Source: Bacteroidales bacterium | GTDB taxonomy: Bacteria; Bacteroidota; Bacteroidia; Bacteroidales; F082 | Length of the DNA: 47,451 nucleotides | Assembly: GCA_029933225.1 (NCBI GenBank) | Contig: JAOZOO010000010.1 | Span: forward strand, 1-47,451 | Direction of reading: 5' to 3' | Shown: piece by piece, positions 8,984-17,881 of the stretch | Numbering within the stretch: the stretch's first letter is position 1 | Layout: every line of letters starts with the position of its first letter | Made by a program: the position numbers and the translations under genes | Notes under the pieces: generated by a model | Databases searched by the model: none | Seen by the model: only the letters and a program-made list of their open reading frames with translations | What the model was told of the DNA's origin: nothing

Positions 8984-9962
8984 GGTTATTGATCAGGATT
9001 AAAACATGATTGACAATAATGAGGATGATCAGAAAGAGTAAAAAGAGATTCATCCACTTTGTTTTCTTCAGATGATAGGATGTATGCGCAAGAAGCCACG
9101 CCGCCGGTGCCGTCAGGAAAATACCCGTTGTCAGGTTTTTTGAAAAAAACACGATAACAACAAAAATGATGACCAGCCCGTATTCCACGATCATCAGGTT
9201 CCGGCGAAGGACAATATTTTTTTCGATCTGTTCCGTAACCACTTTGGCAAATGATATTGCAGTAACAATAAATATCAGGATAAAAATTACTTTTTCAAGC
9301 CACGTAGTCTGCTCTATCCAGATAAAAGAGATCGTGAAAAGCTGTTTATCAAAAAGGCCCGGGGTAGTCAGACTGTCGGTCCAGAATAGCCAGGTGAACA
9401 GGAAAACATACGGCGTTAACACTCCCAGGAAACTCACCACGTAATTTCGCCATGAGTTGGCACGATGAATGAGAAAAGCAACCCAGACCAAAAGCAAAAG
9501 GAACACAACGGGAAAAAAAACAAGCGAGGCCAGCCCCAGTAAAAAACCCGAATCAAAACCCAGTATAATCTGGCTGGAAGTGCCCGAAAGTTTAAAAAGG
9601 TTGCCGAAAACAAAAATAATGATCAGGTTAACCATCACCACCGGGGCGGAATAGATAAAGCCGGGAAATGAAAACACGAGGATTAGAAAAAAGAACATGG
9701 CCACCGTGATTTGCTGTCCCGTAAATTCGGTTTCGTTGGCAAAATGATTGACGGTGAGCGAAGAAATAATAATGACTACAAACAGCAATCCGAAAACCAG
9801 GTAAGAGTATATGCCAGTAATCTGATAGGAGACATTCAGAAACGGATGGTCAACCCAAAACAACTGTCCTTTGTTCATCAACACAGGTGCCCACATCAGT
9901 AAGGCAAACAGTGACAATACGATGTATTGGTCAGGCAATCCTTTTTTAAAGAAATTCAGCAT
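8961..9962 (-). CDS. DUF6427-like polytopic membrane protein
   Basis: This 333-residue protein is almost entirely hydrophobic, with about nine or ten membrane helices (for example LVFGLLFVVIIISSL, FFPVVFLLLLVWVAF and FLLFLIILIIVNHVLILI). The start MLNFFKKGLPDQYIVLSLF and the WVDHPFLN segment resemble the Bacteroidota family DUF6427, which has no assigned role. It lies 14 nt downstream of purD and overlaps rnhB by 23 nt, so the three genes likely form an operon. No catalytic motif was found. The family call is from memory of the pattern and could be wrong; the membrane topology is clear. Confidence 0.65.
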   Translation of the reverse strand: MLNFFKKGLPDQYIVLSLFALLMWAPVLMNKGQLFWVDHPFLNVSYQITGIYSYLVFGLLFVVIIISSLTVNHFANETEFTGQQITVAMFFFLILVFSFPGFIYSAPVVMVNLIIIFVFGNLFKLSGTSSQIILGFDSGFLLGLASLVFFPVVFLLLLVWVAFLIHRANSWRNYVVSFLGVLTPYVFLFTWLFWTDSLTTPGLFDKQLFTISFIWIEQTTWLEKVIFILIFIVTAISFAKVVTEQIEKNIVLRRNLMIVEYGLVIIFVVIVFFSKNLTTGIFLTAPAAWLLAHTSYHLKKTKWMNLFLLFLIILIIVNHVLILINNHAPEWLQ

Positions 9963-9976
9963 GGACAGGTTGTTTA

Positions 9977-11254
9977 TTACAGGTCGAAACCGATGTCGCT
10001 GCGAAAGTATTTACCCTCAAATTCAATGATTCCGGCATTTTCGTAGGCAGTTTCCAAAGCTTCTTTTATATTGGAACCATAAGCTGTCACCGCCAGTACT
10101 CTTCCTCCGCTGGTTTTGATCTTTCCGGTTTCGATATCCATGGCCGTACCTGCATGAAAAACCACACAATTATTCACATTCTCAAGGCCTGATATGATCT
10201 TTCCTTTTTCGTATGCGAGCGGATAGCCCTTTGAAACCAGCATCACCGACGCGGCAGCCCTGTTGTCAATTTCAATGCTCGTTTCAGATAGTGTTCCGTT
10301 GGCAACCGCTTCAAACAATTCCAGCAGGTCGCTTTTGATCCGCGGGATAACCACTTCGGCTTCTGGGTCTCCCATCCGGCAATTGTACTCAATTACATAA
10401 GGATCGCCATGTACATTCATCAAGCCGAAAAAGATAAATCCTTTGTACTCGATATTTTCGTTTTTCAAACCCTCGATGGTGGGCCGGATGATGCGGTCTT
10501 CCACTTTTTGCATAAACTCACGGTTAGCAAATGGTACCGGCGATACCGATCCCATCCCCCCCGTATTGAGTCCCGTATCTTTTTCCCCGATCCTTTTGTA
10601 ATCCTTGGCTTCGGGCAACAGAATATACGACTTGCCATCACTCAAAACAAAAACGGAAATTTCAATGCCCTGCAGGTACTCTTCAACGAGTACGTTAGCT
10701 GACGCTTCTCCGAATTTTTCCTTTGTGATCATGGCTTCCAGTTCATTTTTTGCCTCATCCGGGTCTTCGATAATCAGGACTCCTTTACCGGCAGCCAGAC
10801 CATCGGCTTTCAACACATAGGGCGGCTCGAGCAAATCAATGAATTCAAATGCATCTTTGTAGTTGTCCCGGTTGAAGGTTTTGTGGGCAGCAGTAGGAAT
10901 ATTGTATTTTTCCATAAACGACTTGGCGAAATCCTTACTCCCTTCGAGCATGGCTCCTTTCCTGACCGGGCCGATAACCGGCACGTTCTTTAAAATCTTA
11001 TCCTGAAGAAAGTAATCATGTATTCCTTCCACCAAAGGCACTTCAGGGCCGACCACCACCATGTCAATATCTTTTTCGATGACGGCTTCTTTAATGCTTT
11101 TAAAATTATTCAGATCAACCGGAATGTTGGCTCCAACAGCACGTGTCCCGGCATTGCCCGGTGCGATAAACAGCTTATTTAGTTTCGGGCTTTCACTTAT
11201 TTTCCATGCCAGGGTATGTTCACGGCCGCCTGATCCTATAATGAGTACATTCAT
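9977..11254 (-). CDS. purD: Phosphoribosylamine-glycine ligase (GARS)
   Basis: This 425-residue enzyme joins 5-phosphoribosylamine and glycine using ATP, the second step of de novo purine synthesis, in the cytoplasm. The N-terminal MNVLIIGSGGREHTLAWKI is the family signature. It is followed by the ATP-grasp region (ADGLAAGKGVLI, EEYLQGIEISVF) and GPEAEVV-type residues as MGDPEAEVVIPRI, then the C-terminal GARS domain (ASVMLVSKGYPLAYEKG). The length is that of the monofunctional enzyme. It is followed at 14 nt by the DUF6427 gene. A 24-nt gap separates it from the upstream glycosyltransferase on the same strand. Confidence 0.96.
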   Translation of the reverse strand: MNVLIIGSGGREHTLAWKISESPKLNKLFIAPGNAGTRAVGANIPVDLNNFKSIKEAVIEKDIDMVVVGPEVPLVEGIHDYFLQDKILKNVPVIGPVRKGAMLEGSKDFAKSFMEKYNIPTAAHKTFNRDNYKDAFEFIDLLEPPYVLKADGLAAGKGVLIIEDPDEAKNELEAMITKEKFGEASANVLVEEYLQGIEISVFVLSDGKSYILLPEAKDYKRIGEKDTGLNTGGMGSVSPVPFANREFMQKVEDRIIRPTIEGLKNENIEYKGFIFFGLMNVHGDPYVIEYNCRMGDPEAEVVIPRIKSDLLELFEAVANGTLSETSIEIDNRAAASVMLVSKGYPLAYEKGKIISGLENVNNCVVFHAGTAMDIETGKIKTSGGRVLAVTAYGSNIKEALETAYENAGIIEFEGKYFRSDIGFDL

Positions 11255-11278
11255 TTTGGTTTATTTAAAGCGCAAAAA

Positions 11279-12418
11279 TCATATATTTTTCTTCTTATCC
11301 AACAATTTTGTCACCGATTCCCACAAACGGTCAGCTGTTTTATCCCACGAAAAATCCCGCTGCCGTAATTTTCCCTTGGAAACCAGGTCTTCACGCAGGC
11401 CTCGGTCGGAATAGATTTGTATCATGGCTTCGGCAATACTTTTTGGTTTGAAAGGGTCGGCAAACAGGGCGGCATTGTCAGCCACCTCGGGCATGGAAGT
11501 GATGTTGGACGTGATGACCGGTATCCCGGATTTAAAAGCTTCGAGGATAGGAATACCGAATCCTTCAAAAACCGAGACGTAGGTCAGAGCCAGCGCCGAG
11601 CCGACAACCTCCGTCAGGAGAGGCATCCCCAGCCTGCCGGTAAATACCACGTCGTCACGATGCTGCATCGAATTGAAGGCCGATTTGATGTCGCGGTTCC
11701 ACCACATCTTTTCCCCGATGATCACAAGACGGACAGATGATCCGGTCTTTTTCTTGAAAATATCAAAGGCCCGGAAAAGGTTGACCAGGTTTTTTCTCGG
11801 ATTCAGCGCTCCGATAAAAACAAAATAATCATATCCGTGGGCAAACCTGGTTTTTATCTCATCTTTTTTCGTAAGACTGACTTGGGTAAACAGATCGCTT
11901 GCCCCGTTGTAAACCACATCCACCTTTTGTGGGTCAACGCCGTATTGCCCGACAATATCCTGCTTCGAAAACTGCGAAACCGTGGCAATGCGATCCGCCT
12001 TACGGGCATATTTCGGTGTGAAATAGCGGTAATATTTACGTGACAGCCAGGGCATGTTCTCGGGATAATGTTCAAAATTCAAATCATGAATCACAATGAG
12101 CGTTTTATACTTTGCCCTTAAAGAACAATAGCCATCGGGTGAAATGAATGCATCGGGTTTGATGCGTTTTAAAACCGCAGGAATCGTCTGTTCATACCAC
12201 AGATAATGCAAAAAAGGATGACGGGCGGGAATACCGGCAACAAACGGAGTAATGTTGGTGCTGAAAATAAACGAGTCGTCATATTTACGGTCGAATATGA
12301 AGAAGAATTCGTGTTCGGGATGCGCCCGGGTAATCCTTTTCATGGTTTCATAAGTGAACCACCCGATGCCTTCCAGTTTGTTTTTTAAGAGTAATCTTGT
12401 ATTTACGGCTACTTTCAA
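11279..12418 (-). CDS. Family-4 glycosyltransferase (TTG start)
   Basis: The frame is open from an ATG at 12580, but the protein proper begins with LKVAVNTRLLLKNKLEGIG, the usual N-terminus of GT4 enzymes (MKIAVNTR...), encoded from a TTG at 12418. That gives 379 residues. The 54 extra codons are hydrophobic, lack domain resemblance and cover two probable promoters, so I leave them out. Visible GT-B features: FIGALNPRKNLVNLFRAF (phosphate-binding loop of the second Rossmann half) and SVFEGFGIPILEAFKSGIPV with the family E-x7-E pattern. The enzyme probably adds a sugar to a lipid-linked surface glycan in the cytoplasm. It lies divergent from the flippase gene, consistent with a polysaccharide locus. 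Sugar specificity cannot be read. Confidence 0.85.
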   Translation of the reverse strand: MKVAVNTRLLLKNKLEGIGWFTYETMKRITRAHPEHEFFFIFDRKYDDSFIFSTNITPFVAGIPARHPFLHYLWYEQTIPAVLKRIKPDAFISPDGYCSLRAKYKTLIVIHDLNFEHYPENMPWLSRKYYRYFTPKYARKADRIATVSQFSKQDIVGQYGVDPQKVDVVYNGASDLFTQVSLTKKDEIKTRFAHGYDYFVFIGALNPRKNLVNLFRAFDIFKKKTGSSVRLVIIGEKMWWNRDIKSAFNSMQHRDDVVFTGRLGMPLLTEVVGSALALTYVSVFEGFGIPILEAFKSGIPVITSNITSMPEVADNAALFADPFKPKSIAEAMIQIYSDRGLREDLVSKGKLRQRDFSWDKTADRLWESVTKLLDKKKNI

Positions 12419-12438
12419 AGATTTGGTATTTAGTATTA

Positions 12439-12446
12439 CAAATATG
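12439..12446 (-). promoter_or_regulatory. Near-consensus -7 box for the glycosyltransferase
   Basis: The minus strand reads CATATTTG, one base from TAnnTTTG. A start of transcription near 12433 leaves a ~14-nt leader before the TTG at 12418 and supports the shorter protein. Confidence 0.35.
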
Positions 12447-12587
12447 CTAAAAATCCGGGATAAAAACCGGAAAAAGTAACAGGAGTTCTCTTTTCTTTTG
12501 GGCAATAAAACAATACTTGCCGGATATTGCAATAATTTCCTGATAAATACGTAAAGAAATAGCGACGGAAAGAAAGCCAAATCTCGT

Positions 12588-12595
12588 TACCTTTG
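12588..12595 (+). promoter_or_regulatory. -7 box directly in front of the flippase start codon
   Basis: TACCTTTG matches TAnnTTTG fully and ends only 5 nt before the ATG at 12601. Using the rnpB promoter of this window as a ruler, transcription would start at or within a few bases of the ATG, giving a leaderless message. No clear TTG -33 box was found. Confidence 0.45.
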
Positions 12596-12600
12596 TCCCG

Positions 12601-14082
12601 ATGCAAAAGAAGTTTCTGAAAAATCTTGCGCTGATCATATTCCTGAATCTGCTGGTAAAACCATTCTGGATACTGGGTGTTGACCGTGCAGTGCAAAATA
12701 CTGTGGGACCTGAGGAGTACGGTTTTTATTTTACCGTATTCAACTTTTCTTTTTTGTTTTTCATTTTCCTCGATCTGGGGATCACCAACTTCAACAACAG
12801 GAACATTGCGCAAAACAACCACTTACTGAAAAAGCATTTCCCGGGAATTGCCACAATAAAATTACTGCTGGGCATCTTTTATGCTATCATTATTTTTGCC
12901 GTCGGTATTATTATCGGATACAGGGGCCGTGAGCTTTATCTGCTTGCCTGGGTTGGTTTCAACCAGTTCCTGCTCTCGTTCGTTTTGTACCTGCGATCCA
13001 ACATATCCGGATTGTTACTGTTCAAAACCGACAGTTTCATTTCTGTCCTCGACCGGGTGCTGATGATCATTATATGCAGCATATTGCTGTGGACAGGCAT
13101 TTTCGGAGGGCGATTTGAAATTGAATGGTTTGTTTATGCCCAAACCGCGGCTTATACCGTCACGGCGCTGGTAGCGCTGATCGTGGTCCTTCGCAAATCA
13201 GGTAAACTAACGTTGAACTGGAGTTTGCCGTTTTTTATCCTGATCATCAAAAAAAGCCTCCCGTTTGCCCTCCTCGTACTGTTGATGAGTTTTTACAACC
13301 GGAACGACCCGGTACTGATCGAGCGTATTCTCGGAGGCAGTTTCGGAAAACAGCAATCCGGCATTTATGCCCAGGCTTTCCGGCTGCTGGACGCCGGGCA
13401 AAATTTTGCTTATTTGTTTTCGGTACTTCTTTTGCCACTTTTCTCGAAAATGATCAAAGAATCACAGCCCGTGCAACATCTCGTGAAACTTTCCTTTTCG
13501 ATGATTATTACGGGAACGCTGATCCTGGCGATCACTTCGCTGTTCTACGGAAATGAGCTGATGATGCTGATGTACACGCCATTCACCGGCGAAACGGATG
13601 CACAATACCTTTACAGGATCGGGTTGTCGGCAGACATCTTTCATCTGCTCATGTTCAGCCTTGTGGCAGTTTCCACGAGTTATATTTTCGGGACTCTGCT
13701 AACAGCCAACAACAACCTGAAACTCCTAAACATCATTGCTTTTGGCGGATTGATCACCAACCTTTTGCTGAATTTTATTTTGATTCCCAGGTTTTATGCG
13801 CTGGGCTCGGGCATTGCCAGCCTGTCGGCACAAACCCTTGCGGCCTCTCTGCAAATGATCTTTGCCATACGGATTCTGAAAATCAGATTCCACACTAAAT
13901 TTATTGTTTCCCTGCTCCTGCTGATCGTATTCATGCTGTTTACAGGCCTTGGCATGAGTTATTTAAACTTCTCTACGTGGGTTATTCCCGCAATGATCGT
14001 CCTGTTTTCGGGGATGGTCTTTGCCATTGTTTTCCGGCTTTGGAACCTCGGAGAATTCTATGCTATTCTGAAAAACAGGTAA
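12601..14082 (+). CDS. Polysaccharide flippase (Wzx-like, MOP superfamily)
   Basis: This 493-residue protein has about 12-14 membrane helices spread over its full length and no soluble domain. The start NLALIIFLNLLVKPFWILGVDRAVQNTVGPEEYGFY is typical of Wzx/RfbX-type flippases (VGxxxYGxY). The mid-region AFRLLDAGQNFAYLFSVLLLPLFSKM and ANNNLKLLNIIAFGGLITNLLLNFILIP also match the MOP pattern. It would move lipid-linked glycan units across the inner membrane. It lies upstream of the chain-length gene and the O-antigen ligase on the same strand, and divergent from a glycosyltransferase, so the role in surface polysaccharide assembly is well supported; the glycan is unknown. Confidence 0.88.
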   Translation: MQKKFLKNLALIIFLNLLVKPFWILGVDRAVQNTVGPEEYGFYFTVFNFSFLFFIFLDLGITNFNNRNIAQNNHLLKKHFPGIATIKLLLGIFYAIIIFAVGIIIGYRGRELYLLAWVGFNQFLLSFVLYLRSNISGLLLFKTDSFISVLDRVLMIIICSILLWTGIFGGRFEIEWFVYAQTAAYTVTALVALIVVLRKSGKLTLNWSLPFFILIIKKSLPFALLVLLMSFYNRNDPVLIERILGGSFGKQQSGIYAQAFRLLDAGQNFAYLFSVLLLPLFSKMIKESQPVQHLVKLSFSMIITGTLILAITSLFYGNELMMLMYTPFTGETDAQYLYRIGLSADIFHLLMFSLVAVSTSYIFGTLLTANNNLKLLNIIAFGGLITNLLLNFILIPRFYALGSGIASLSAQTLAASLQMIFAIRILKIRFHTKFIVSLLLLIVFMLFTGLGMSYLNFSTWVIPAMIVLFSGMVFAIVFRLWNLGEFYAILKNR

Positions 14083-14119
14083 GAATCTCTGATCTCAGGA
14101 CGAAATGTTTCTTTTGTTT

Positions 14120-14150
14120 ATTGGCTGATGTGTAAAATTTCCTAATTTTG
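14120..14150 (+). promoter_or_regulatory. Promoter of the chain-length regulator / ligase genes
   Basis: ATTG at 14120-14123, a 19-nt spacer, then TAATTTTG at 14143-14150: a full -33/-7 match to the Bacteroidota pattern. Transcription would start near 14157, 16 nt before the ATG at 14173. Confidence 0.6.
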
Positions 14151-14172
14151 ACGGCTTTAACCGAAAATTGTA

Positions 14173-16413
14173 ATGCAGGCAGATAATCAAACAAAAAAAC
14201 CTTTTTTTTCAGGCGTTTTTATGCAAATTGTATTTAAGTATAAAAAACACCTGAGTATCATTGGTGTCGCTGCGATTATCCTTTCTGTTATTTTTTCTTC
14301 ACCCTATTTCATAACCCCGCTGTATAAATCCACGGTGATCCTTTATCCAACAGCCAGCAAATCCATTTCAAAAGCATTACTGAGTGAATCGTCCGGCAAC
14401 CAAAAGGATATTCTTGAATTTGGTGAAGAAGAACAAACAGAGCAGATGCTCCAGATTTTGAATTCAAATAAAATAATGGACCGGGTCATCTACAAGTATG
14501 ATCTGATGAAGCATTATGGGATATCGCCTAAATCAAAATACAAGATGACACAACTGTACAAGGAATATGAAAGTAATTTCAAATTCCGGCGTACAGAATA
14601 TATGGCCGTAAAAATATCGGTCTATGATAAAGACCCTCAAATGGCTGCCGACATGGCCAACGACATTGCCGAACTGGTTGATTCAACCATCAATCAAATG
14701 CAAAAAGAAGTGGCCAAAAAGGCATTTGAGATCGTTAGAAACGAGTATCTCCAACAGAAAGCAGAAGTAAAAGCCAAAGAAGACTCGATGACCGTTCTTC
14801 GCGAACTGGGTGTTCATGATTACGAAAGTCAGGCGGAGATGTTTAACAGGCAACTTGCCATCGAAATGGCACGGGGCAACACGGAAGGTGTGAAACGGCT
14901 GCAAAAAAAACTCGGAGTTCTGGCAAAATACGGCGGGCCTTATGTTTCGTTGCGTGATGCGCTGGAACATGACAAAAAACAACTCAGCCTTGTAAAGGCA
15001 AAGTATGAAGAAGCCAAGGTGGATGCAACCGAGAATCTCCCCCACAAATTTATTGTCAGCAGCGCTTATAAAGCGGAAAAGAAATCGTACCCGATACGAT
15101 GGCTGATCGTTGTAATCTCTACTTTCTCTGCTCTTTTCCTTGCCATTCTGATATTTGGCGCTCTGGAATTGTTCTCCGGACGACTCGACCTGGATGTAAA
15201 AAAAAAAAGTAGCCTATTAACAGGATTGAAAAAATCGCCGGTTTTTGGCGACAATAAACTTAAAAGTCCGCTACCCGAAAAAAAACCAACAGAGAATATC
15301 AGGGAAGAAAAACCAAAGGAACAGGAAGAGAAAAAAAACATTGAAATCCAAAATGAACGAGAGGAGAAACCTTTAAAAGAAAATACCGGCAATACAACCG
15401 AAAAAAACACAACAAAAAATATAAGAAAAGACATTAAAAGGAATCATAAAAACATTGAAATGGACAATTTTTTCAACAGTTCAAATTTAGTCAGGCTGAT
15501 CAACAAATGGAAGTACCACCTCCTGATCATTGTCGGCCTGTCAGCTTTACTGGCGGTAATTTTTTCAGGTCCGCGGTTTATTACACCAAAATATAAATCC
15601 TATGCCATTGTCTATCCTGCCAACATTGAACCTTACTCCGAAGAAAGTGAAACCGAGCAAATGCTTCAGATCATCAACTCACAGGATATCATTGACAGTG
15701 TGATCAAAAAATTCGACCTGACCAAGCATTATGAAATCAATCCCAACTACAAATATTTCAGAACGGAACTGTTGTACCGTTACCGTCAGAACGTAAAGAT
15801 CAGCAAAACACCTTATGAATCCGTACTGATCGAAGTTTACGACAAAAGCCCTGATACGGCTATGCTAATGGTAAACGCCATTATTAAGTTTTACGACAAA
15901 AAGATATCCAACCTGCACAAAACAAAATACAGGGAGGTCGTGGATATGTATAAAAACCAACTGGCACAAAAACAGGCACATATTGATTCGCTCAAACAGA
16001 TTATGTACACATTGGGTACGGAATACGGCATTTTTGAATACGATTACCAGTCGCAGGAGATCATGCGTGGATATTTAAGGACGTTGACGGGACAGGGCGC
16101 CGAAAGAGTGAACACCAAAGAGGTAAACCGGTTGCTCAACAACATGGAACGCAAAAGCGGGGTGTTGATAGAAGTGGTTCAGATGATCCAGGATGAGTCA
16201 CGTACTTATGTGGAAACAAAACTTGATCTCGAACTGGCCCAGCGTTTTTTAAATGCAACAATGACCTACAGCAACATCGTGACCCATCCCTTCGTGGCAG
16301 ATAAGAAAAGCTACCCGATCCGCTGGCTGATTGTCATGATCGTTTCACTCGCTGCTTTCGTATTTGCCATGCTCGTTATTCTGGTTATTGAGAAAAGAAA
16401 GTTTTCAAAATAG
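14173..16413 (+). CDS. Double-domain Wzz-like polysaccharide chain-length regulator
   Basis: This 746-residue protein consists of two Wzz-like modules in tandem. Module 1 (1-342): membrane helix ~26-47, periplasmic coiled-coil-rich region, helix ~305-328 preceded by KKSYPIRWLIV. Module 2 (430-746): helix ~445-466, a similar periplasmic region, helix ~716-740 preceded again by KKSYPIRWLIV. Both carry nearly the same segment (TEQMLQILNSNKIMD versus TEQMLQIINSQDIID). The linker (343-429) is K/E/N-rich and should be cytoplasmic. Normal Wzz proteins have one module. No C-terminal tyrosine-kinase domain is present. An A11 tract (15198-15208) sits at the module junction, and an internal ATG (codon 430, at 15460) could start module 2 alone. 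It sets glycan length together with the ligase/polymerase 21 nt downstream. Confidence 0.82.
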   Translation: MQADNQTKKPFFSGVFMQIVFKYKKHLSIIGVAAIILSVIFSSPYFITPLYKSTVILYPTASKSISKALLSESSGNQKDILEFGEEEQTEQMLQILNSNKIMDRVIYKYDLMKHYGISPKSKYKMTQLYKEYESNFKFRRTEYMAVKISVYDKDPQMAADMANDIAELVDSTINQMQKEVAKKAFEIVRNEYLQQKAEVKAKEDSMTVLRELGVHDYESQAEMFNRQLAIEMARGNTEGVKRLQKKLGVLAKYGGPYVSLRDALEHDKKQLSLVKAKYEEAKVDATENLPHKFIVSSAYKAEKKSYPIRWLIVVISTFSALFLAILIFGALELFSGRLDLDVKKKSSLLTGLKKSPVFGDNKLKSPLPEKKPTENIREEKPKEQEEKKNIEIQNEREEKPLKENTGNTTEKNTTKNIRKDIKRNHKNIEMDNFFNSSNLVRLINKWKYHLLIIVGLSALLAVIFSGPRFITPKYKSYAIVYPANIEPYSEESETEQMLQIINSQDIIDSVIKKFDLTKHYEINPNYKYFRTELLYRYRQNVKISKTPYESVLIEVYDKSPDTAMLMVNAIIKFYDKKISNLHKTKYREVVDMYKNQLAQKQAHIDSLKQIMYTLGTEYGIFEYDYQSQEIMRGYLRTLTGQGAERVNTKEVNRLLNNMERKSGVLIEVVQMIQDESRTYVETKLDLELAQRFLNATMTYSNIVTHPFVADKKSYPIRWLIVMIVSLAAFVFAMLVILVIEKRKFSK
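15198..15208 (+). other. A11 tract at the Wzz module junction
   Basis: Eleven consecutive A residues encode the end of V342, K343-K345 and the first base of S346. One extra A gives the codon TAG right after the tract; one A fewer gives TAA four codons later. Either change ends the protein after module 1 (346 or 348 residues). The tract is long enough for polymerase slippage or replication slippage. Confidence 0.7.
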
Positions 16414-16434
16414 TTTTTATTTACTCTTTGCAAA

Positions 16435-17880
16435 TTGGCCGATAAAACAAAAATAATCTGGGTTTATGCGCTGAGTGTCCTTTTTCTGGCGGTAAACTTT
16501 TACCTGGTGCTTGAAAAAGACATCTACTGGTTTTTTTTGTTGCCACTTGTTCTGATCGTTTTTTATTATTATCTCGTTTCGCTTGACAAGATCATTTTGC
16601 TGATCACTTTTTTCACGCCCCTATCCGTTAATATCAGGGATATGGAAATGGGTCTGGGAGTTGCCCTGCCCACCGAGCCGCTGATGTTCGGGGTCGTGCT
16701 TGTTTTTATTGCAAACCTTATTTTTGAAAACAGATACGACAAAAAAATTGCGACACATCCCATCTCTTATATTATCTATTTTGACTTTTTATGGATGCTG
16801 CTGACCACTTTCACAAGTGAAATGCCGGTGGTTTCGATTAAACACCTGCTTGCTCAAATCTGGTTTATTGTTCCTTTCTATTTTGTGGCATCCCTGATGT
16901 TCAAAGACAAAAAAAATATCAGAAAATTCTTCTGGCTGTATCTGATTCCTTTGCTTGCCGTCATCATTTATACCATTACCCAGCATGCCAAATACGGTTT
17001 TGATGAAGACACGGGACACTGGGTCATGTCGCCGTTTTACAACGACCATACGGCTTACGGCGCTGCCCTCGCTATTTTTTATCCTGTGGTCATCGGTTTG
17101 ATCTTTTATCCGGGGAGCAGCAAATTCAGCCGCTTTTCGGCTTTTGTGATCACTATTATTATGACGATTGCCATCATATTATCATACAGCCGTGCTGCCT
17201 GGATCAGTATTGTTGCAGCCTTCGGGGTTTTTCTCCTGGTCATGTTTAAAATCAGGTTTTACTGGGTTGCCCTGGCAACGGCAGTCATTATCGGGGCATT
17301 TGTTGTTTTTCAACAACAGATCTTTGATGTGCTGGAGAAAAACAAACAGGACACCTCAGCGGATTTTGTTGAACACGTCAGATCCATTGCCAACATTTCG
17401 TCGGACGCCTCCAACCTTGAGCGGATCAACCGCTGGCAGGCGGCTTTGCGCATGGCCGAGGAACGACCTGTGTTTGGCTGGGGAGGCGGCACTTACCAAT
17501 TTGTCTATGCACCTTTCCAACTGGCCAAAGAAAAAACCATTATCAGCACAAACCTGGGGGACAAAGGCAATGCACACAGTGAATATCTCGGGCCCTTATC
17601 GGAGATGGGCATCCCCGGATTACTGATCGTCCTGGTACTGGTCATTGTTGTCTTGTACAAAGGGCTGATGGTGTACCGTCGGACTGTTAAACGTGAAGAT
17701 AAATTCATAGTCCTTATGGTTACCCTGGGGCTTGTCACTTATTTTGTACACGGCCTTTTAAATAATTTCCTCGATACGGATAAGCTGGCAGTCCCTTTCT
17801 GGGGATTTATCGCTGTGATCGTGGCAATGGATGTGTATCATACCGGGGAAGGCGAAGAAGAAACATCTGAAGAAGAATAG
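16435..17880 (+). CDS. O-antigen ligase / polymerase family membrane protein
   Basis: This 481-residue protein starts at a TTG (16435) 21 nt after the chain-length gene; no ATG lies near the N-terminus before residue ~70. It has about 10-12 membrane helices. A Wzy_C-like (O-antigen ligase) region is visible: ILSYSRAAWISIVAAFGVFLL, then the long periplasmic loop with NLERINRWQAALRMAEERPVFGWGGG, where R and W residues are family hallmarks, then HSEYLGPLSEMGIPG. It would polymerise or ligate lipid-linked glycan in the periplasm. Gene order flippase - Wzz - ligase is a coherent assembly unit. Its stop lies 1 nt from the convergent lpxD-like gene. Whether it is polymerase or ligase cannot be told from sequence. 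Confidence 0.85.
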   Translation: MADKTKIIWVYALSVLFLAVNFYLVLEKDIYWFFLLPLVLIVFYYYLVSLDKIILLITFFTPLSVNIRDMEMGLGVALPTEPLMFGVVLVFIANLIFENRYDKKIATHPISYIIYFDFLWMLLTTFTSEMPVVSIKHLLAQIWFIVPFYFVASLMFKDKKNIRKFFWLYLIPLLAVIIYTITQHAKYGFDEDTGHWVMSPFYNDHTAYGAALAIFYPVVIGLIFYPGSSKFSRFSAFVITIIMTIAIILSYSRAAWISIVAAFGVFLLVMFKIRFYWVALATAVIIGAFVVFQQQIFDVLEKNKQDTSADFVEHVRSIANISSDASNLERINRWQAALRMAEERPVFGWGGGTYQFVYAPFQLAKEKTIISTNLGDKGNAHSEYLGPLSEMGIPGLLIVLVLVIVVLYKGLMVYRRTVKREDKFIVLMVTLGLVTYFVHGLLNNFLDTDKLAVPFWGFIAVIVAMDVYHTGEGEEETSEEE

Positions 17881-17881
17881 A

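Noticed and set aside
12419-12580. N-terminal extension of the glycosyltransferase
   Set aside because: The extra 54 codons show no domain, cover two promoter boxes, and the GT4 consensus N-terminus begins exactly at the TTG at 12418.
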